A DNA stretch of 64,000 bases. Origin: Sphingorhabdus rigui (GTDB lineage Bacteria > Pseudomonadota > Alphaproteobacteria > Sphingomonadales > Sphingomonadaceae). The notes beneath the pieces are model-generated. The model was not told the origin of the DNA. It did not search any database and saw nothing but the letters and a program-made list of their open reading frames with translations. The stretch lies in assembly GCF_014196595.1 (NCBI RefSeq), contig NZ_JACIEA010000003.1:62001-126000 (forward strand), in the 5' to 3' direction. The position numbers were made by a program, and so were the translations under genes. Positions 53,602 to 62,752 of the stretch are shown here, piece after piece. Positions within the stretch are counted from its first letter, which is position 1. Every line of letters starts with the position of its first letter.

Positions 53602-55404
53602 TTAGGACAAGGGCGCGCACGCCTCATGTGCCCAAGCCAGCGCGTCGCCGTCCAGCTGTGGCGCGATAATCGACAGCACCTTGGCATGATAATCATTCCA
53701 CCAGCGCAGCTCTTCGCCGTTTAGCAAGCTGACATCCACTAACGTCTTGTCAATAGGTGCGAAGGTGAGCGTTTCGAAACCGAAATAGCGGCCTTCCGCG
53801 CCGGCGATTTCGCGTTCTTCGACCAGCACCAGATTTTCGATGCGAATGCCATATTCGCCGGCTTTGTAATAGCCCGGCTCGTTGGAGAGGAACATGCCTG
53901 CTTGCAAAGGCTCGTCTGTGCCAGCCTGTCCGCCCGAGAATTTCCCAATGCGCTGCGGCCCTTCATGCACCGCAAGGAAGCTGCCGACGCCGTGGCCGGT
54001 GCCATGGGCGTAATCAAGGCCAGCCTGCCAGAGTGCGGCCCGCGCCATCGTGTCGAGTTGCGCGCCGCGGGTGCCTTCTGGGAATACCGCTAGCGCAAGC
54101 GCGATATGGCCCTTAAGCACACGGGTGAAACGGTCCTTCATTTCGGCTGTTGGCTGTCCGGGGCCGACCCAGATCGTGCGGGTTACGTCCGTGGTGCCGT
54201 CCAAATACTGCCCGCCGCTATCGACCAGATAGATGCTGTTGGGTTCAATCGCCCGGTTGCTCTTTTCGTCGACCTTGTAATGGCAATGCGCGCCATTGGG
54301 ACCAGTCGCCGAAATCGTGTCGAACGACAGATCGTGCAGCATGCCGGTATCTTGGCGGAAGGATTTCAACCGCGCTGCCGCCGACAATTCGTCCAGCCCG
54401 CCCTTATGCGCCGTTTCGCTCATCCAGTGCAGGAAGCGGCTTAGCGCTGCGCCGTCACGCGCCTGCGCCGCACGATGGCCGGCTTGCTCGACATGGTTTT
54501 TGACGGCCTTTGGCAAAATGGTCGGGTCACGCGCTTCGACGATCGTAGCCCCGCCATCCTTCAGTGCGCCGAATATCGCCGCGACGGCACGATCCGGATC
54601 CACGGCGATGCGTTTGCCGTTCATGGCTTTCAATGCAGGAACAAACTCTTCCGGGGTGCGCAAGCGCACGGCATTGCCCAAATGCGCCCGGACGTCATCG
54701 CCGACCTTTTCCGGGGCGACAAACAGGTCTGCCGTGCCATCGGCATGGGCGAGCACGAAGCTGAGCGCCACCGGCGTATTCGCGACATCAGAGCCGCGGA
54801 CATTCAGAAGCCATGCCACCGAATCGAGTGCAGAAATCACCGTGCTGTCCAAAGCATTGGCCGTCAGCCATTCGGCAACCGCCGCGCGTTTCTCCGCGCT
54901 GCTTTGTCCGGCAAAACGGTCTTCATGGACCATGAGCTTGGCGTCGCTTTTACCCGGCTGATCCGCCCATACGGCATCAATCGGGTTGCTTTTGACCGCG
55001 ACCAACTCTGCGCCTTTGGCTTTCAACGCCACTGTCGCGCTTTCGACCCAACCCTTTGTGTGGACCCACGGGTCATAACCGATGCGCGCGCCTGCGGGCG
55101 TGTGTTCTTTCAACCAATCAGAAATGCTCGTTTGCGGCACGCCGACATATTGCCAATTGTTGCCGTCGACCTGCTCGCGCACCTGAAGCGTGTAGCGGCC
55201 GTCGGTGAAGATAGCCGCTTCTTCCGATAAGACCACCGCAGAGCCTGCAGACCCGCCAAAGCCCGTAAGCCAGCCAAGACGTTGGGCATAGTCCCCGACA
55301 TATTCGGACATATGTTCATCGCAAATCGGAACGACGAATCCATCGAGCTGATCTTTTTTCAGTTGGACGCGCAAGGCAGTAAGGCGGGCTTCGTAGGTGG
55401 ACAT
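53602..55404 (-). CDS. pepP: Xaa-Pro aminopeptidase (M24, aminopeptidase P)
   Basis: This 600-residue metalloenzyme removes N-terminal residues before proline. Two creatinase-like N-domains precede the pita-bread catalytic domain with YLDGTTDVTRTIW (two Asp metal ligands), HGTGHGVGSFLAVHEGP (His) and LSNEPGYYKAGEYGIRIENL (Glu). The ATG at 55404 is chosen because ACGGAAG precedes it; the upstream open frame lacks homology-like content. Divergent from the prolyl oligopeptidase gene, with a shared palindrome between them, so both may be co-regulated for proline-peptide use. Confidence 0.92.
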   Translation of the reverse strand: MSTYEARLTALRVQLKKDQLDGFVVPICDEHMSEYVGDYAQRLGWLTGFGGSAGSAVVLSEEAAIFTDGRYTLQVREQVDGNNWQYVGVPQTSISDWLKEHTPAGARIGYDPWVHTKGWVESATVALKAKGAELVAVKSNPIDAVWADQPGKSDAKLMVHEDRFAGQSSAEKRAAVAEWLTANALDSTVISALDSVAWLLNVRGSDVANTPVALSFVLAHADGTADLFVAPEKVGDDVRAHLGNAVRLRTPEEFVPALKAMNGKRIAVDPDRAVAAIFGALKDGGATIVEARDPTILPKAVKNHVEQAGHRAAQARDGAALSRFLHWMSETAHKGGLDELSAAARLKSFRQDTGMLHDLSFDTISATGPNGAHCHYKVDEKSNRAIEPNSIYLVDSGGQYLDGTTDVTRTIWVGPGQPTAEMKDRFTRVLKGHIALALAVFPEGTRGAQLDTMARAALWQAGLDYAHGTGHGVGSFLAVHEGPQRIGKFSGGQAGTDEPLQAGMFLSNEPGYYKAGEYGIRIENLVLVEEREIAGAEGRYFGFETLTFAPIDKTLVDVSLLNGEELRWWNDYHAKVLSIIAPQLDGDALAWAHEACAPLS

Positions 55405-55419
55405 CTTTGACTTCCGTTC

Positions 55420-55440
55420 ATATGGTTGTGCAAACCATAT
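55420..55440. promoter_or_regulatory. Palindrome in the pepP / prolyl oligopeptidase divergent promoter
   Basis: ATATGGTT-GTGCA-AACCATAT is a perfect 8-bp inverted repeat with a 5-base spacer, centred in the 54-base gap between two divergent peptidase starts. It is a plausible operator for an unknown regulator controlling both; as RNA it could also fold, but no U-tail follows. Confidence 0.45.
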
Positions 55441-55458
55441 AAGCGAGGAAGTCTTCTC

Positions 55459-57615
55459 ATGAAAGCACTGCTCCCACTCATTATTGCGATTGGTGCGATA
55501 TCCGCGCCTGCATTTGCCCAGAAAGACATTATGACTGAAAAAACCGCCGGTGAAATTAAGCCCCCCGTTGCTGAAAAGCGCCCGCACAGTGCCACGTGGC
55601 ACGGGGTTATAATTACCGATGATTATCATTGGCTGCGCGATTCGGGTTATCCGACGATCGATGATAAAGAGATACTCGCGCATCTGAATGCCGAGAACGC
55701 CTATTTTGAAGCGCAGATGGCACCGCAGGCGCAGCTGACCGAAACCATCTTTCAGGAAATGAAAGGCCGCGTCAAAGAAGACGACAGCTCGGTCCCGCAA
55801 AAGGATGGCGACTATATCTATTGGTCAAAATTCGAAGAAGGCGCGCAATATCGCAAGCATTATCGCAAGCCAGTTGCCGGCGGTGCCGATCAGCTCATCC
55901 TCGACGAAAATATACTCGCCAAGGGCAAGGCCTATTTCCGCCTTGGTGCTGCAGAGATCAGTCCCGATGGCAAAATATTGGCATATGCGTACGACGATAA
56001 TGGGTCGGAACGGTTTGACCTACATTTTCGCAATCTGGAAACCGGCGAAAAATTGCGCGACATCATCCCCGGCACATTGTCGGGCATTGTCTGGTCATCG
56101 GACAGCAAAGGCGTTGTTTACGGCCTCGCCAATGAAAATTGGCGCACCGACAATGCGTGGTACCACCGGCTGGGTGAAGATCTGACCAAAGCGAAGTTGC
56201 TGTATAAAGAACAGGACATCGGTTTTGGCGTTGGTGTCGGCCTGACTGCGCAAGAGGATTGGATCGTCATTGGTACGGGCGACAATGTGACGAGCGAAGT
56301 CCGGCTGGTCCCCGCCAGCGACCCAACCGCAACGCCGATCATGGTGTCCCCGCGCAAGACGGGACGCCAATATAGCGTCGATGTGCGCGATGGCACTTTG
56401 TATGTTTTGACCAATGACGATCACGTCAATTTCCGCGTCGCCACCGCCAGCATGAAGGCACCGGGCGAATGGAAAACGCTCATCGCCGGGTCTGACCGCC
56501 ACTATTTGACGGGGCTGTCGCTGTTCAAAAATTTCTACGTCACTGAAGGCCGCATCGATGGCCTCGATCAAGTTGAAATCCGCGATTATGCCGATGCCAG
56601 CAAGGTGCAGCCAATCAAATTCCCTGAAGCCAGCTATGATGCGGGCCTTGGCGATAATCCCGAATATGATGTGACGAAGTTGCGGCTGGGTTATGAATCG
56701 ATGGTCACGCCGGACACGGTGTTCGACTATCATCTGGCCGATGGCCGCTTGGAAACATTGAAGGTTCAGGAAATCCCCAGCGGATATGATCCCGCGCAAT
56801 ATGTGACCGAACGCGTGATGATCACGGCGCGCGATGGTGCCAAGGTGCCGGTGTCCATCCTGACCAAAAAGGGTTTCAAAAAAGACGGCAGCCAGCCGCT
56901 GCATCTATATGCTTATGGCGCATATGGTTACGCGATGCCGCCCGGCTTTAGCGCCAACCGGCTGTCGATGGTCGACCGCGGCTTTGCCTATGCCATCGCG
57001 CATATTCGCGGCGGTGATGACCTTGGCTATCAATGGTATTTGGACGGCAAGCTGACCAAGCGCACCAACACGTTCAACGACTTTGTCGATGCGGCGAAAG
57101 GCCTTATCGATTTGGGCTTCACCAGCAAAGGCAAGGTTACCGCAAGCGGTGGTTCGGCTGGCGGTGAATTGATGGGCGCGGTGGTCAATCAGGCACCCGA
57201 ATTGTTCGGCGCGGTCGTCAGCCATGTGGCCTTTGTCGATGTGCTCAACACGATGCTCGACAAGGATCTGCCGCTGACGCCGGGCGAATGGCCCGAATGG
57301 GGCAATCCAATCACAGACAAGGCGGCGTTCGACTATATCCGCAGCTATAGCCCCTATGACAATGTCGCGGCAAAGGCTTACCCGCCCATGCTGTGGACCG
57401 CTGGATTGAATGACCCGCGCGTGACCTATTGGGAGCCCGCAAAGATGGTCGCCAAGCTGCGCGATATGAAGACAGACGACAATGTGCTGCTGCTCAAAAC
57501 CAACATGGGCGCGGGCCATGGCGGAAAGTCCGGACGGTTCGAGCGGTTGCGCGAAAATGCCGAAGAGGCAGCGTTCATCATCTGGCAAATGGGGATGGCA
57601 TCATCACAAAAATGA
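55459..57615 (+). CDS. Exported prolyl oligopeptidase (S9)
   Basis: This 718-residue serine peptidase has a signal peptide (to FAQ), a beta-propeller N-terminal half (about 60-430; YHWLRD, GKILAYAYDDNGSERFDLHFRNL) and an alpha/beta hydrolase C-domain. The Ser is in TASGGSAGGELMG, the Asp in AGLNDPRVTYWEP and the His in GAGHGGKSGR. It cleaves short peptides after proline or basic residues (prolyl oligopeptidase/oligopeptidase B type), here in the periplasm. GAGGAAG before 55459 decides the start. Its stop overlaps the thioesterase start (ATGA). Confidence 0.92.
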   Translation: MKALLPLIIAIGAISAPAFAQKDIMTEKTAGEIKPPVAEKRPHSATWHGVIITDDYHWLRDSGYPTIDDKEILAHLNAENAYFEAQMAPQAQLTETIFQEMKGRVKEDDSSVPQKDGDYIYWSKFEEGAQYRKHYRKPVAGGADQLILDENILAKGKAYFRLGAAEISPDGKILAYAYDDNGSERFDLHFRNLETGEKLRDIIPGTLSGIVWSSDSKGVVYGLANENWRTDNAWYHRLGEDLTKAKLLYKEQDIGFGVGVGLTAQEDWIVIGTGDNVTSEVRLVPASDPTATPIMVSPRKTGRQYSVDVRDGTLYVLTNDDHVNFRVATASMKAPGEWKTLIAGSDRHYLTGLSLFKNFYVTEGRIDGLDQVEIRDYADASKVQPIKFPEASYDAGLGDNPEYDVTKLRLGYESMVTPDTVFDYHLADGRLETLKVQEIPSGYDPAQYVTERVMITARDGAKVPVSILTKKGFKKDGSQPLHLYAYGAYGYAMPPGFSANRLSMVDRGFAYAIAHIRGGDDLGYQWYLDGKLTKRTNTFNDFVDAAKGLIDLGFTSKGKVTASGGSAGGELMGAVVNQAPELFGAVVSHVAFVDVLNTMLDKDLPLTPGEWPEWGNPITDKAAFDYIRSYSPYDNVAAKAYPPMLWTAGLNDPRVTYWEPAKMVAKLRDMKTDDNVLLLKTNMGAGHGGKSGRFERLRENAEEAAFIIWQMGMASSQK

Positions 57616-58016
57616 CCCCATTCACGCGCATATTTACCGCGCAACCAGATGACATTGACGAGCTTGGCCACGTCAACAATGCGGTCTGGGTGCGGTGGAT
57701 TCAGGATATGGCGACAGCGCATTGGCAGGCGGTTGCTGCGCCTGAACATATCGCCGCCTATTTTTGGGTCGTGACGCGGCACGAAATTGATTACCGCGGG
57801 AACATTGCTGCAGGTGAGAGCGTGACGGCGCGGACGTGGATCGAAAGCGAACCAAAGGGTGCGCAATTTGACCGGCGGGTGGATTTTGTCGATGCCGCGG
57901 GCAAGGTCATTGTGCGGGCCAATACGACTTGGGCGATGATTGATAAAGCGACCGGGCGATTGGTGCGCGTGCGGCCCGAAGTGTCAGCCCCGTTTATGGG
58001 TCCTGACCCTAGGTAG
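57612..58016 (+). CDS. 4HBT-family acyl-CoA thioesterase
   Basis: This 134-residue hotdog-fold thioesterase has the 4HBT signature DIDELGHVNNAVWVRWIQDM near its N-terminus and HEIDYRGNIAAGESV. It hydrolyses acyl- or hydroxybenzoyl-CoA type thioesters; substrate is unknown. It overlaps the prolyl oligopeptidase stop by four bases and is probably translated from the same mRNA. Confidence 0.85.
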   Translation: MTPFTRIFTAQPDDIDELGHVNNAVWVRWIQDMATAHWQAVAAPEHIAAYFWVVTRHEIDYRGNIAAGESVTARTWIESEPKGAQFDRRVDFVDAAGKVIVRANTTWAMIDKATGRLVRVRPEVSAPFMGPDPR

Positions 58017-58059
58017 CCCAGTCTATGATATGCCGGAATATCGATGGACGATAGGCGGG

Positions 58060-58224
58060 TTAAAAATCGACCGCCACGCCCTTCAATTCCCAATCACCAT
58101 AACGCACGGGGTCCAGTCGTTCCGCATCTGGTTCGGGTTCGCGATCAACCGCTTTCGGTGCCGGCACGGGCGGGCTTTTCGACAAATAATCGGGTGCTTT
58201 GACATGTGAAGGGCGCGTGCCCAT
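58060..58224 (-). CDS. DUF1674 protein, SDHAF4-like
   Basis: This 54-residue protein ends with the family signature DPVRYGDWELKGVAVDF. SDHAF4 binds flavinylated SdhA and promotes assembly of succinate dehydrogenase in mitochondria, and alphaproteobacteria carry homologues. ATG 58224 has a perfect GAAGGAG nearby, so it is preferred over 58248. It is divergent from rsmB. Confidence 0.85.
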   Translation of the reverse strand: MGTRPSHVKAPDYLSKSPPVPAPKAVDREPEPDAERLDPVRYGDWELKGVAVDF

Positions 58225-58361
58225 GAAGCTTCTCCTTCGAAAGCGCATTCGGTTAACCCCTACATCGGTGCAGATGCACCCGTTTGCAAGGTGAAGCTGC
58301 GCATGGACCTGACATCGAACCGCTCTTCCCTTGTTTGGCGCAGACGCCTAGTGCGCTGTGT

Positions 58362-59630
58362 ATGACTGAAGAAATTTCCGGACTTCCGACCCGCCGCGCC
58401 GCATTACGGTTGCTTGATACCGTTATGCGCATGGGCACACCGTTGGATCAAGCAACGGCAAATGCGACCAAAGGGCTATCGCCGCCGGACCGCGCGCTCG
58501 CCATCGCGATTGCGCAAGAAACGCTGCGCTGGTCGGTTGATCTGGACCAGTTGATTGACAGCAAAACCAAACAGCCGCTGCCGGACGATGCCAAGGCGCG
58601 CATGGTATTGCGGCTGGCGCTGGCGCAAATATTGCGGCTGGGCACACCCGCCCATGCCGCGATTGCGACCGCGCTGCCGCTGGTTGATGGCGGACCACGG
58701 CGGCTGGTGCATGGCGTGTTGGGGTCGCTCTTGCGCGCCGAAGCCACGCTGCCCGCTCTACCGTCGCTGCCAGAGGCAGTGATGATGCGCTGGCATCCGG
58801 TATGGGGCGACGACATGATTGCAGGCGCACAGGCCGCATTGTCAGAACCGCCGCCGCTTGATCTCGCCTTGCGCGATCCTTCTTCCACACAGGCCTGGGC
58901 GGAACGACTGGGTGGCGTCAGCCTGATGCCCGGGCATGTCCGCCTGCCGCGCGGGACCGCCATTGAAGAACTCGATGGCTATGACGAAGGCGCATGGTGG
59001 GTGCAGGATCTCGCCGCCAGCCTTCCGGCGCGCTTGCTGGGCAACGGGCAGGGCAAAAGGGCGCTCGATTTATGTGCGGCCCCCGGCGGCAAGACTATGC
59101 AGCTTTCGGCCGCAGGTTTTACCGTGACTGCGCTGGATAACAGCGCCCGGCGCATGGACCGTCTGATGGCCAATCTGGAGCGCACGCAATTAAATGCAGA
59201 GCGCGTCAATGCCGACGTCATGGATTGGAAACCGGCGCAGCTGTTCGATGCCATTTTGCTGGATGCCCCATGCAGTGCGACGGGCACGATGCGGCGCCAT
59301 CCCGATGTGCTGCAGCGCATTGACCTGAAAGCCATCAACAATCTGGCGGCGATTCAAAGCGCGATGCTGGACCGTGCGGCGCAATGGTTGAAGCCCGGTG
59401 GCACCTTGGTCTTCGCGACCTGTTCGCTTGAACCGCATGAGGGCGAGGCGCAGGCAGAGGCGTTTCTTGCGCGGCAGCCGGAATATACGACGAAGCCTGT
59501 AACGGCTGACGAGTTGCCCATTGGGGTTACTGCAAACGCGCAAGGGCATGTCCGGACGATGCCGCCCATGCTGGCCGAACAAGGCGGCTTGGACGGATTT
59601 TTCGTGGCGCGGTTCTTGCGGGCTGGTTAA
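58362..59630 (+). CDS. rsmB: 16S rRNA m5C methyltransferase RsmB-like
   Basis: This 422-residue protein has an N-terminal NusB-like RNA-binding domain (about 10-140) and a NOL1/NOP2/Sun methyltransferase domain. The latter shows the SAM site DLCAAPGGKTMQLSA, the catalytic-region LLDAPCSATGTMRRHPDV and the second Cys motif FATCSLEPHEGE. RsmB makes m5C967 in 16S rRNA in E. coli. Start 58362 gives MTEEISGLPTRR at the usual N-terminus; a longer frame from 58284 has no homology-like content. Confidence 0.92.
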   Translation: MTEEISGLPTRRAALRLLDTVMRMGTPLDQATANATKGLSPPDRALAIAIAQETLRWSVDLDQLIDSKTKQPLPDDAKARMVLRLALAQILRLGTPAHAAIATALPLVDGGPRRLVHGVLGSLLRAEATLPALPSLPEAVMMRWHPVWGDDMIAGAQAALSEPPPLDLALRDPSSTQAWAERLGGVSLMPGHVRLPRGTAIEELDGYDEGAWWVQDLAASLPARLLGNGQGKRALDLCAAPGGKTMQLSAAGFTVTALDNSARRMDRLMANLERTQLNAERVNADVMDWKPAQLFDAILLDAPCSATGTMRRHPDVLQRIDLKAINNLAAIQSAMLDRAAQWLKPGGTLVFATCSLEPHEGEAQAEAFLARQPEYTTKPVTADELPIGVTANAQGHVRTMPPMLAEQGGLDGFFVARFLRAG

Positions 59631-59779
59631 GGTACAAAAAATACCGAAGCCCTGAGCCGTCAGCGCGCACGCGCTGGCGAAAAGTCGAGGGGCGGCTATC
59701 GTTCGCAAAGCGCGCTTCGACGGACGCACCCTCTACCCGGATGCTGCTCAGGGCTACGCTATGATCGGAGGGGAAGACA

Positions 59780-60310
59780 TTGACAGCGCCAACACTCACG
59801 ACCGAACGCCTCTCCATCGAACCCATGACGCGCGCGCATTGGGAAGATTATGCTGCGGCGTGGGCTGACCCGCGTATGACTGCGTTTATTGGCGGTGAGC
59901 CGCGCAGCCGCAATACAAGCTGGATGAAAATGCTTCAGGGCATCGGCATGTGGTCGCTGTTCGGCTATGGCTATTGGGCCTTTGTCGAGCGCGAGAGCGG
60001 ACGCTTTGTCGGCAATGGCGGGCTGGCGCAATTTGAACGCGGCATCAGCGATCTTGAAGGCTTTCCCGAAGCTGGCTGGGCGTTTACGCCCGATGCCTGG
60101 GGCAAGGGTTATGCGACCGAGGCGATGACTGCGATACTTGGCTGGGCAGACGCAACGAACTTGGGTGAAATCCGCTGCATCATCGACCGCGGCAACGCAG
60201 CTTCGCATAATGTCGCAGCGAAGCTTGGCTTCACCAAATTTGCGGAGTCGCATGATGTGATCGGTGACCTGTTCGTTTACCGCCGTGAGCCGCACCAAAG
60301 CGTGCGATAA
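59780..60310 (+). CDS. GNAT-family N-acetyltransferase (RimJ/RimL-like)
   Basis: This 176-residue acetyltransferase begins with TTG (TTG ACA GCG), supported by GGAGGGGAAG just upstream. It has the N-terminal LTTERLSIEPMTRAHW common to RimJ/RimL-type proteins, the acetyl-CoA loop GWAFTPDAWGKGYATEAM and NAASHNVAAKLGFTK. The acceptor could be a protein N-terminus, an antibiotic or a polyamine. It stands between rsmB and rpe on the same strand. Confidence 0.88.
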   Translation: MTAPTLTTERLSIEPMTRAHWEDYAAAWADPRMTAFIGGEPRSRNTSWMKMLQGIGMWSLFGYGYWAFVERESGRFVGNGGLAQFERGISDLEGFPEAGWAFTPDAWGKGYATEAMTAILGWADATNLGEIRCIIDRGNAASHNVAAKLGFTKFAESHDVIGDLFVYRREPHQSVR

Positions 60311-60370
60311 GCTGTGTATAACGCGGTCCGTTCGCTTGCCCATGCGCGGTCCAGCGTCTAAACGCAAAAT

Positions 60371-61033
60371 ATGACCAGCCCTGTTCGCATTGCGCCATCA
60401 ATTTTGTCCGCTGACTTTGCCCGATTGGGAGAAGAAGTGCGGGCCATTGATGCCGCCGGATGTGACTGGATTCATGTTGATGTCATGGACGGACATTTTG
60501 TCCCCAACATCACCATTGGCCCTGCGGTGGTAAAGGCGCTTCGCCCACACAGCGCAAAGCCGTTCGATGTGCATTTGATGATTTCGCCGGTCGACCAATA
60601 TGTGCAGGATTTTGCAGAGGCTGGCGCGGATATTATTTCATTCCATCCCGAAGCCGGGCCGCACCCGCATCGCACCGTGCAGCTGATCAAGTCGCTGGGT
60701 AAAATGGCGGGTATCGTGCTCAATCCGCACACGCCGGCCAAAATGCTGGATTATCTTATCGACGACATCGACCTTGTGCTGGTGATGAGCGTCAACCCCG
60801 GTTTTGGCGGCCAGAGCTTTATTTCAAGCCAGCTGCGCAAAATTGAAGCTATTCGCAAGATGATCGACAAAACAGGCCGCGATATCCGGTTGGAAGTTGA
60901 TGGCGGCATCACAACGCAAACGGCGCCACTGGCGATTTCGGCAGGGGCGGACACGTTGGTTGCCGGAACCGCGACCTTCAAGGGTGGCGCGGGCCAATAT
61001 GCGGCCAATATTTTGGCGCTGAGGGGTGAATGA
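60371..61033 (+). CDS. rpe: Ribulose-phosphate 3-epimerase
   Basis: This TIM-barrel enzyme (220 residues) interconverts ribulose-5-phosphate and xylulose-5-phosphate in the pentose phosphate pathway. It shows [16 protein letters not shown], the metal motif [41 protein letters not shown] and [13 protein letters not shown]. Its stop overlaps the heparinase-like start (ATGA). Confidence 0.97.
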   Translation: MTSPVRIAPSILSADFARLGEEVRAIDAAGCDWIHVDVMDGHFVPNITIGPAVVKALRPHSAKPFDVHLMISPVDQYVQDFAEAGADIISFHPEAGPHPHRTVQLIKSLGKMAGIVLNPHTPAKMLDYLIDDIDLVLVMSVNPGFGGQSFISSQLRKIEAIRKMIDKTGRDIRLEVDGGITTQTAPLAISAGADTLVAGTATFKGGAGQYAANILALRGE

Positions 61034-62748
61034 CCGACGGCGATGAAGGCGACAATGGGCAACGGCAAACGGCGTTGATTGTCAGGCCCCAAGGCGCGGG
61101 CCAAAATCTTCTCGAGCGGTTGTCTCTCGAATTTTACAAATTAACATGGCGCACGCCGCTGCATAGCGGCAGGCTCACGGGCAAGGTTCCCATGCGCTTG
61201 CTCGCGGTGCCGAACGATCCCCTAAAAGGCGATGCCGGGCGCGGGCAGGCGCTGCGTATGGGCAAATTCCATTATCAGGGTTTTGAACAGGCGTTCGACG
61301 GCTTGGATTATGACAAGCTCGCGCTTCAGCCGTCGCTGACCGACTATATTCACCGATTTGATTGGCTGCGTGATTTGTCCGCGGCGACCAATCGCGGCGA
61401 AGGTGCACCGGTCGCAGCACAGATTGCCGATGCATGGTTGCTGGCCAATGGCATGAAAACGCGTGAACCGGCATGGCGCGTCGACAATTGTGCGTGGCGC
61501 TTGATGAACATGGCAGCGGGATCGCCCTTTCTGCTCAGCAGTGCGGACCCCATTTACCGTGCGCGCGTCATTAATCATTTCGCCCGGGTTGCGCGCCATC
61601 TCGATCAAACAGCCCCGCGTGCACAAAGCCATTTCGGCAAGACCGTGGGTTGGGCAGGCGTCGTCGCGGCATCGCTTTTGTTGCCAGAGGGCAAGGTGCG
61701 CCGCGCCGTTGGCGAGAGCGGCTTGGCTGAATCGTTGCGGGCGACCATTTTCCCCGATGGCGGCGTGGTGTCGCGCTCACCCGTTCAACTTATGGAATTG
61801 ATCGGCCTGCTCAGCTTGCTCAAGCAATGCTATACGGCGCGCAACGAGATGGTGCCTATATTCCTGCTCGAAGCGCTCGGACGGGCCGTGCCCGCGTTGC
61901 TTGGCCTTACCCATGCCGATGGCGGTCTTGGCGCGTGGCAAGGGTCAGCGCATATGGGTGCGGAACATATCGATGCGCTGGTGGCCGCCAGCGAAGTGCG
62001 CGCGCGACCACATCGGCAGGCGCTCGATTGGGGTTATCAGCGCGTTTCGGCGGGTAAGTCCGTGCTGCTGCTGGATGCAGGTCCCCCGCCACTGGCGCGT
62101 CAGTCCGCGTCAGGCTGCGCCTCAACGCTTGCGTTTGAATTGTCGCACGGTGGGCAGCGCGTGATTGTTAACTGCGGTGGTGCGGCGCTTGTCGGTGCAA
62201 CGATACCGGCTGCGTTGGCGCGCGGGCTTCGGACCACGGCGGCGCATTCGACATTATGCATGAATGATACCAACTCGACGGCCATCCTGCCCGGGGGCCA
62301 ATTGGGCAAAGGTGTTGTCGAAGTGGGGCTCGAACGCCGCGATATTGATCAAGCGACGCGCATTGAGGCCAGCCATGACGGTTACGTCCGGACCTTTGGC
62401 TATAGTCACACGCGATTGTTGATCCTGCGTTCCGATGGCATGGATCTGCGCGGAGAAGACACTTTGCTGCCCCGGGACAAACCTAAAGAAGGCGTGCCGG
62501 TGCATATCCGTTTCCATCTTGGGCCAGAAATCGAAATCGTCGCTTCCGATAGCCCACAAGCGGTGTTTTTGCGGATGGCCGACGGCAGCAATTGGGCATT
62601 TATGGCATCTGACGGTCAATTATCTGTGGATGACAGTCTCTGGGTTGATCAAAATGGTCGTCCCCACCCCACCCGCCAACTTGTGATTGCCACAGACACT
62701 GGTACAGGCGGCCTCACCATCGGCTGGCAGCTCCGCCATTTAGGATAA
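61030..62748 (+). CDS. Heparinase II/III-family protein
   Basis: This 572-residue protein has an N-terminal alpha/alpha toroid ([48 protein letters not shown]) and a C-terminal beta-sandwich heparinase II/III domain ([59 protein letters not shown]). Family members are uronate lyases, but the gene between rpe and purH is conserved in sphingomonads without polysaccharide genes around, so its substrate is unclear. No signal peptide is seen. It is coupled to rpe by ATGA. Confidence 0.88.
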   Translation: MTDGDEGDNGQRQTALIVRPQGAGQNLLERLSLEFYKLTWRTPLHSGRLTGKVPMRLLAVPNDPLKGDAGRGQALRMGKFHYQGFEQAFDGLDYDKLALQPSLTDYIHRFDWLRDLSAATNRGEGAPVAAQIADAWLLANGMKTREPAWRVDNCAWRLMNMAAGSPFLLSSADPIYRARVINHFARVARHLDQTAPRAQSHFGKTVGWAGVVAASLLLPEGKVRRAVGESGLAESLRATIFPDGGVVSRSPVQLMELIGLLSLLKQCYTARNEMVPIFLLEALGRAVPALLGLTHADGGLGAWQGSAHMGAEHIDALVAASEVRARPHRQALDWGYQRVSAGKSVLLLDAGPPPLARQSASGCASTLAFELSHGGQRVIVNCGGAALVGATIPAALARGLRTTAAHSTLCMNDTNSTAILPGGQLGKGVVEVGLERRDIDQATRIEASHDGYVRTFGYSHTRLLILRSDGMDLRGEDTLLPRDKPKEGVPVHIRFHLGPEIEIVASDSPQAVFLRMADGSNWAFMASDGQLSVDDSLWVDQNGRPHPTRQLVIATDTGTGGLTIGWQLRHLG

Positions 62749-62752
62749 ATTT

